Of a DNA stretch of 64,000 bases, positions 56,918-64,000 are shown piece after piece. The notes below the pieces were generated by a model. That model was given only the letters and a program-made list of their open reading frames with translations. It was not told where the DNA came from and ran no database searches. Position 1 is the first letter of the stretch; each line of letters opens with the position of its first letter. This stretch comes from Sympetrum striolatum (Eukaryota; Arthropoda; Insecta; Odonata; Libellulidae). The DNA lies in the NCBI GenBank assembly GCA_947579665.1, contig OX388343.1:102305657-102369656 (forward strand), read 5' to 3'. A program made the position numbers and the translations under genes.

Positions 56918-56963
56918 CGTCTAATTGCCTTACCTACGTTCGTAAATAAGGCAATTAGACGCG
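56918..56963. repeat. Perfect 16-bp-arm hairpin
   Basis: GCGTCTAATTGCCTTA (56918-56933), a 14-nt loop, then the exact complement (56948-56963). Confidence 0.8.
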
Positions 56964-59844
56964 AGAAAATTGGTTTAAAAACTTATTCTTTCCACGAACG
57001 GAATGCGATAGTTAATACGGATTTATAAATAATAAACCACGTTTCAATTATATCTGTTATAATTATTCCAAATAACATTGTGTAAAAGAAGAAAAATGTT
57101 ACTTATTGAAGGAAGTTAAGAAAAGAGAAATTAAGGAGACAAATGGATTAATAATGAAATGCGGTTTAAAAGTGGAAGGAAGGAGGGACAGAGTAAGAAA
57201 TGGAGTGAATGAGAGTAAAAAAGGGAAACAGAAGGTGAATCGTAAAAAAAAGGCAAAGACGAAGCACGAGAGAAATTTCTTTTTCATAAACACAAACTTG
57301 TGAGTTCTTGACGCTTCTCACCGCGCTTTAACGAGCGTGTCTGTTTCAAATCGCCCTTCAGACGTTCGGGCGGAACAAAAACTTCAAAGAAGTCCACTAA
57401 TACGCCGATGTCTCCCAAAAAGAAATACAGGGAAGAGGTGGTTATTTCTCCTGAAAAGGCTGCCTACTTTTCCAAGAGAGACTCTGATTTTTCTCACAAA
57501 ATCTCTCAAATTACAAAAAGCAGATTCCGTTACGCTAAATGACATAAGAGAGCGTGGGCGTAGTCCTCGTTTTAGTGGTAACAAATGAGACCAGGGTGAA
57601 TGGATGGTTGAAACTAGTGACTCGCTAGGTTTCCGAAGGTGAACCGGGAGACAAATAAAAATGGGAAGGAATTAGTATTCCTCTTGAAGTTTTAAGATGA
57701 GGATTACGTTTCGAACATTCTATATATTAGATCTATAATCTCTCGTAAGTAAAAAAATGTTAGTATGTACATTCAGTAAATGTGATAGATACCTCATTAA
57801 CCAAAATTCATTAATAAATACGAAGTTAATTTTATTAAATTCTAACCTCCGCCTAAGGAGAATGCCAACCTAACGATAGCATAACCGACCCTAGGCGAAT
57901 AAAATAATTTTATCGAAAGGTATAAACACTACGACTCAAATAATTATATAGTTTGCCCTACCGCTTAGGTGTATGCATATTTATATCACTACATCCATGG
58001 GCTCTGTTTTAGCTCTAGCCAAGAGAGACTGTTTTATGAGGGGAACTCACGGAAGGCCGTGTCATTAATTCCCAGTCGGGTTTTGCTCTATAATTTACAC
58101 AACTGATAAACTCGGAGTAGCAAAAGAGAAAACTAATACATCCATGATTAAGTTTCCCTTTGTTTCCTAAGGATATCATGAAAAACAGAAATCTGACGAT
58201 ATCGCGACGTGTCCCCTGCTTTATAATCCAAAATAAAACGGCATTTATAATTCACGAGATTTCGGTCCCACCCGAAGCCGGTGTAAATTACGTCAGCCAA
58301 AGCATTTTTTTTTCTCAGCAGAGCTCTTTCGTAGCAGAGCTCTTTCTATAGTTACAAATTCTTTTCTTTTTGGAAAAATTTTTCGATTAAAATGCTATAT
58401 ATATTCCGATAAGTCACTTCAGTTTATATTTATTGGTCACTTTTTATTTTTTCTGGGAGATCGAAAGAGAAAAATTAAATGATGTGGTAAAATATTGTTA
58501 TAACTACTTATAAGGTATGTGATTTTAGAATTTTTGTCATGTCCAAATCATTTTTTTATTATTTTACTCTCGTAGCGATGATTTAAATTTAAACAATAAC
58601 GGAAACAAGTTCCTAATATTTCGTAGTCGAAAAACACACGGTTATTATCAGAATCTTCCATCTTCTCATACGAGGTCATAGAATGCGTAATTATTCAACA
58701 ATCAACTAACAGCGAGATATCATTCAAGAAATTGAATAAGCGAATAATATTTTAAAATTTACAACTTTTGTAAGAACTTTCACGGATTTGAAAATGGGAT
58801 TTAGAGTAATGAATCACGAACAGGATGAGTGTAACTACCCCACTGATTTCTGAGAAACAAATTTACAAGTTTAAGTCAAAAATAAAACTCTAAGCCTTCA
58901 GTCGATGGTTTATCAGGATGTCCTTTGGGCAAATTGAAATGACACTACAATATTCCACCTTTTGCACTATTTGATCGAGAAGGGAGTCTCTTAAACTGAT
59001 TTACTCCGTTTCTTCACATGTTAATTGAAATTAATAAATTTGAATTAATTGATGAATGAAGATTCCGAGAAGAGTGCAGGGGTTGAATGTCAATCCCTTC
59101 ACGGCAGCACGCGATTCGGTCGCAAAGAAACCCTGATTTTTGAGAGTCAACACGGAACTCATCAAACGGATGTGAAATATTCCAAGTTGTGACAGGACAT
59201 GGGCCCTTCATTTTTTCTGCTTTAAAAGCACGCAGCTGCTCGACCAAACTCATCTTCTCAATCGGACAGCACGTATCGCGTCCAAACACTAAAGTCAGCT
59301 CTCGGCGGCTATTCAATCTTCAGGAGAAAAAGTCAAAAGATCCCAACTCAGGAAAGCAATCTCCATCAGCTGCCATTTGCGTTTTTAAAAGTAGCAGCGG
59401 AAAAAAAATAATCGCTCTTGTCTCTCACGTGTGCCCCGAAAAAACAATAAAACGACAATTCCATGATTAACTGAATTTTTAAAATTATTTTTGGAAATTT
59501 TGACCCAGAAAGGAATGAATTCTCTCCGAATCAATCTAGTTCTGTGAATTGTCTCCACCGAAGTCTCGGTAGCTAAAATATGACATTATAAGCACATGAA
59601 TTTATTTAGATTATTTTCAACGTTGTTGAAGTTATGGTAAACGAGTCTTACGTCAAATTCTCATGTGAAAAGTAATTTCTCTTTTACGCGGTCTCACAGC
59701 CAGTCTCAAAGTAGAAAGAAATTTACGATTAGAAACCCCTGCTCTAAGAGACCTTGCGAGTGTATGCTTTGCGTATGTCATAAGGAAGGTTTTCTAACAA
59801 CATTCATTCAGAAGTGTTCTACCTTTCGGTAGGTTCATGCACAA
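56964..59844. other. Non-coding stretch, nothing recognised
   Basis: AGCAGAGCTCTTTC occurs twice in a row near 58317-58346. No gene recognised. Confidence 0.4.
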
Positions 59845-60080
59845 TCAAAAATCCCTATTAATCGCCATCTCCTTCATATCCTTATAGTAAACCCCACCGC
59901 TTATGTCATCCAATAACTTTCGTCTCTGTCTTCCCCTCTGTTTTTTCCCCTGAATCCTACCCTCAATTACAACCTTTACCAATCCCTCTCCCCTCAATAT
60001 TTGGCCCACCCATTTCTTCTGACGATGTTTAATCACGTCAACTAAAGTCCTCTCCTCCCCAACCATCTCTAACCAAAGTT
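59845..60080 (-). pseudogene. LINE polyprotein C-terminal fragment
   Basis: Minus strand reads MVGEERTLVDVIKHRQKKWV, GQILRGEGLVKVVIEGRIQG, KKQRGRQRRKLLDDI and ends EMAINRDF. This is the post-reverse-transcriptase tail common in arthropod endonuclease/RT elements (RTLxxxIxxRxxxWxGHxLRGxGLLKxVxEGxxxGKRxRGRxR). No RT core remains. It differs from the LINE at 8640-10885, so a second LINE lineage is present. Confidence 0.82.
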
Positions 60081-60719
60081 TGCAAACCCTTTAATTATAA
60101 AATTCTGTGGATTCACACGAATTATGTTCTTTACTAAAGGATTTCCTCATCCTCTCACGAATTTTAACTTTATCTACTGGATGGAACATCTACAAACGAA
60201 AAGCTAGAAGAGAAATGTTTGAATTTTGAGGAGTGTTTTCTCAGAAGCGTCGTATCTACGTCGACGTTTTCAGTTTCTTTTATTCCCACCATTTTTCGAC
60301 AATAGTAGACTCTTTCTTCTATGTCCGAGTAATGAAAATAGCAGTGTCATGAAAGGCCGTCACTCGTCCGTTTTCCCTGTCATCCGCGGGCACTGCAGGG
60401 CGTTTTAAAAGCCGAACGAATGACGAATCGAAAAAGCGATGGAAAAGAAAATTTCGCGTCACTGCCCGAAGCTTCCTCCGGGTATATAGACTCGACTTCT
60501 CAAAGGAAATAGCGACCATTATTACGCTCAATAGCGGGCAGTCGTCGGTATCCATGGATACGGCTCGGCCATTGCCATCGACCGAAACGTCTTCTCTCCG
60601 TGGAGTCGGATAATAGCGGTTTAGCCAAAGAATAAGCAGGGGTGAACGTCACGCGAAGTATTCGTCCATTCCGTGATCTCAGAGTCCCTCGTTTGCATGA
60701 GGATAATCGACCTCTTTCG

Positions 60720-60734
60720 CCACCAGATGGCAGC
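60720..60734 (+). promoter_or_regulatory. CTCF-consensus match
   Basis: CCACCAGATGGCAGC fits every position of the CTCF core CCASYAGRKGGCRS. A single match in 64 kb can arise by chance, and binding is not shown. Confidence 0.3.
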
Positions 60735-61530
60735 TACATGACGGGTCGATGCCTCCCTTAAACGGTGCTCATTGTCGGTGCAGAACAATGGTGCATGTAA
60801 GCAATATTCCGAAAGACTTAAAGTCGTTTTGAGTTGAATATATTGCGCTCAAAAAGTACCGTGAAATACAATCATTCGCATCTTTACTCAGCATCCTCCG
60901 ATATTTTAAATAGGAGATTTGATAAAACCAAATAGAACCCGAAGGAAAACAATTATTTATTTGAGAGTTCTCGACAGTCTTCGATAGGAAAGATAAATAG
61001 TTTTTTAATAATTATACTAATATTGTTAGTTAGTCTTACTTGAATAACTGAATCGAACTTATGAATACACGAAAACACAGCGCTCCAATTAATTTAACAA
61101 GGCTTGACTGAACATTGTCAAGATCAAAACCAGGTGGTAGAATATTCACAAACTTTTACGAAGAAGTGCATAATTATTGTATTCCATAAATAAAAACAAC
61201 AAATATGCAGCTCTTGAGTGCTAGAACAAAGTTTAGTTCAGGTACTGTAAGGACTAAGGGCTGAATTCGTTCGAACTTTCAGGAAGAATTCAATTTAAAC
61301 TTTCAAACTAGTTGGAAATTTAAAAATATAATTTTCTCCTTGTCGCAATCTACGCGATAATGGAACTGGAATAAAATTTTTAGAATACATTTTAATGTCT
61401 ATTAATGGTCTCACATTTTGCGCCTTTTCTCAGAACTGAAAAGAGGACTTTACAAGTAAAGTTTCTAAGGGCAGAGTACTCTAAAAACCACTTTAAGCTA
61501 ATGATTAACCAGCCAACACCAAAGAGCAAT
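60735..61530. other. Non-coding stretch, nothing recognised
   Basis: No gene or bounded repeat recognised. Confidence 0.4.
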
Positions 61531-61669
61531 AGGATTGCTCCCGGATAGTCATGTGGACATCGCGTTTGCCTTTGGTGAAAGCGGTCCCGGGTTCGATTCC
61601 CGGTGGGAGCCAATGTGCGAAATGACCTAAGCTGTCGAAGCACTTTTAACAATACTATACTAAACTAAA
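61531..61669 (+). mobile_element. tRNA-derived SINE, full copy 3
   Basis: Near-identical to the copy at 25350, with GCTCCCGGATAGTCATGTGG, the perfect B box GGTTCGATTCC, GGGAGCCA and the GTGCGAAATGACCTAAGCTG tail. Flanked by a 10-bp duplication AAAGAGCAAT (61521-61530 and 61670-61679). The 3' end is (ACTAA)-like. The close match between copies 1 and 3 points to fairly recent activity. Confidence 0.9.
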
Positions 61670-61679
61670 AAAGAGCAAT

Positions 61680-64000
61680 CTAGTCGCAATTACTTCCTAA
61701 CTTCTCCCTCAGAAGACAAAAATCCATTATATTGATTCATTTTTCCTTCATTCATTCTAAATTCCTTTTCCTTAGTATTTGTACTTTCATGCCGTAGAAC
61801 ATAATTATCTCGTTTTAATTGTCAATTATCTCTTGAATTTTGATCAGGGCTGCTAATATTTATATATTTAAAGGAATTAATTGCATATAAATAGTAAGCA
61901 ACCACAGAAGGACACGAAATTGATGAAGAATAGCCTAAATACTCATGTCATACAAACTCATCGAAAAGAACAACAAACGGGTTAAATTTATATAAGCAGA
62001 GTGTTCCACAAAATAAATAAGGTTTCCATTTCCATAAAACTGAAAAGTTGTGGAACCACCTTTTCAAAAATTGCTTCATAAGAAGGACAGAACGAAAAAC
62101 CATTGGAGAACTTTATTTCCCGATTCTCTGCGCAGATTCTTTTGGAACTGAAGAACTAATCGCTGACAATTACGAGCATCGGAGAAAAGATCTAGTGCAA
62201 GAGTACAAAAGAAACGCTGATCCAGAAACTCCCGAATTGAGGTTGAAGTCGAACTCCTCGGTTAAATTACATCACAATATGCTTCGGAAAAGATCGATAA
62301 CGATTTACTCTCGCGGCGAAGAATATAAAAAATGTTACAGCCGTGCGGCTTCCATTTCAATTCTACTGCGTCCGATGAAGCGGAAGATACGCTTTAAAAA
62401 GAGTCTCTATAAAACCCTCCTCCTTGGATTACCCTTTCTTCCGATGCATCCCTAACCTCCTTTGTTCCGACCCATCCCCTCGTCACCCAGATGGTCGGAT
62501 GCACCCCTCTCTTTGAGTCATCCGAAGGATCGATAGATATAGGCGGAGTTGAAGATGCTGCACATCTCTCCAGCGCATCGGTCTATAGCTGGTGCAGCAT
62601 GATTTGTTCCCTGAGGCGAACTCGATGCTACTATAAGGACACCGCAGAAAGTGTCATATTTCTCCAAGAAGAGTATCGCCTACTCGTCGCAAAGGTAATT
62701 CGTCGAAAAGGTAATTCGTCGAAAAGTATATTCCATGAAAGATTCTGCAAGAATTCCTTTTTATTGGTGGTAGCAACGAAAAGCGAGGAGATGATAACTG
62801 GAAAAATGTAATTTTGTAGAAAATAATACGATATATTTTATAGTAAATTAAATCGAAAAATTTTCCTTCTGAATTGTTTTTCTCGGTATGTACACGGACC
62901 TTTTCCTCCAATGTGAATCGTTTACAGTTATTGAGGCCGTCAATCTTATTGTTTGTACATTGGCGAATTAGCTATTTCATCAGAGAAGGAACTCAGGAAC
63001 TTCCAATAATCAGTGTCCCATTCTAATAACATACACACTGTTTCTCCTTGGACAACAAAGAATCACTGTGTTCATTCTGATATAAATCTTTGTTTATTGA
63101 AAAGATTCATTAAGAAAGCCTAATGATGTAATAAATTATCCAGTATCTCGGTAAAGGACAATTAATTATACTTCTGAAACAGGAAATTAAAATCAACAAA
63201 TCTTGTGGAACATAATTACAGAAAGTGTTTGTAAAAGGTCAATGAAGTTCTTTCTATGCTAACAACTCACGCTGCTTCACGCGCAGATAAACCATGATTG
63301 AATAATTGGTAAATAAAATAATCGAGTTCAGATTGGCGATAGAAGCATATGACTCGATAAAAAAGGCGAAGAGATTATGCTTACTTAAAAATTCCATCAA
63401 TTTTTCGCATCCTCTACGGATCCTTGCACGAAGGACCTTATGAATTATCGACCGAACCTTCAATATCCTAATGGCAAGGGGGGCGGTGCACTCCAAGTAG
63501 ATGCATATCGCCACTTGCATCCCCTGCACCGGTCAAGAGCTGGAGAACAATGGGTCTTTCTCGGATTGGTCTCGACTCCTATGGGAAGCAGGAAATAAGG
63601 CCATTCACGATCCAAGGCTCAGGATAATCCCTGAAGAGGATTGGATTGTTTTTTCTTCCCATCCTTGCGCTCGAACGGAGAGGAAGATATCAGCAAGAAA
63701 ATCGAAATCAGCAACTATCCTTCATTTCTCGTTCTGTATCTTTCCTCGAACTTTTCGAGTGTGCCCTACAAACCGTCTCGTAAGGAAATCAATTCCAAGC
63801 TGAATCGCAATTTTATCGCAAATCCAGCTTCCTCGTTTAAAGTTCTCAGTTGTTTTCTTATTCACTTCGCCATAATGTTATGTTTATGCCAGTAAAAGTC
63901 ACCTTTCAACTCACGAGTAGTAAAATATGTTGCTGCGTACTGCTAATACAATAACGCTTTATCAAAATGTAATGCTATAACTGTGTTTTGTAAAACGACA
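61680..64000. other. Non-coding stretch, nothing recognised
   Basis: A 15-bp tandem pair GGTAATTCGTCGAAAA lies at about 62692-62725. Frames of 135 and 106 codons (62048-62455, 62491-62811) show no family features and are taken as chance. Confidence 0.4.

Noticed and set aside
62048..62811. Two plus-strand frames of 135 and 106 codons
   Set aside because: No recognisable motif, no splice structure and composition like the surrounding non-coding DNA.
1..64000. CRISPR arrays, operons, riboswitches or other prokaryotic systems
   Set aside because: Split exons with GT-AG introns, arthropod-type transposons and animal genes show this is nuclear animal DNA; no regularly spaced repeat array is present.

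Overview
The window is a piece of animal nuclear DNA, most likely from an insect or another arthropod. It is AT-rich, with short exons and canonical GT-AG introns. Long stretches are non-coding and the whole window is thick with decayed transposons. Two protein-coding genes can be rebuilt exon by exon, both on the minus strand and arranged head to tail. I saw no bacterial, viral, CRISPR or operon-like features. The species cannot be fixed from the sequence.

Left part (1-8.3 kb): the first nine coding exons of a TTC27 orthologue (tetratricopeptide repeat protein 27), read right to left from an ATG at 8277 to 3454. They join in one open frame of 429 codons. The rest, including the TPR region, lies beyond the left edge. 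The introns and downstream flank hold a piggyBac-type MITE (250-829), a ~324-bp direct repeat pair, a deleted pogo/Tigger element with a stump of transposase (2156-2753) and a GC-rich inverted-repeat MITE (5062-5428).

Middle part (8.6-28.3 kb): a decayed LINE with an internally deleted reverse transcriptase (about 8640-10885), a possible solo LTR, a TTAA-flanked MITE, and then the Unc-76/FEZ gene. Seven Unc-76 coding exons run from 28288 down to a stop codon at 16365-16367 and give 297 residues ending in VLCPT. At least one more 5' coding exon must exist, because the first recognised exon opens in mid-codon inside a conserved block. It was not found. Introns hold a tRNA-like SINE, a TA-flanked MITE carrying a nested 230-bp palindromic insertion, a 1.46-kb inverted-repeat element with a 9-bp target duplication, a hAT-like relic and a fresh-looking tRNA-derived SINE.

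Right part (28.3-64 kb): no convincing gene. It is presumably the 5' intron or upstream flank of Unc-76. It contains tandem ~178-bp repeats, two more copies of the same SINE, a 5' mariner fragment, a 4-bp-flanked MITE with repeated GGGGTAC palindromes, a hAT MITE with a perfect 8-bp duplication, a LINE 3' fragment, several long perfect hairpins, a CGATA motif cluster and a full CTCF-consensus match.

The two genes are not known to work together. TTC27 is a poorly characterised soluble TPR protein, and Unc-76/FEZ is a kinesin-1 cargo adaptor in axonal transport. The most informative content beyond the genes is the set of precisely bounded mobile elements with recognisable target-site duplications.
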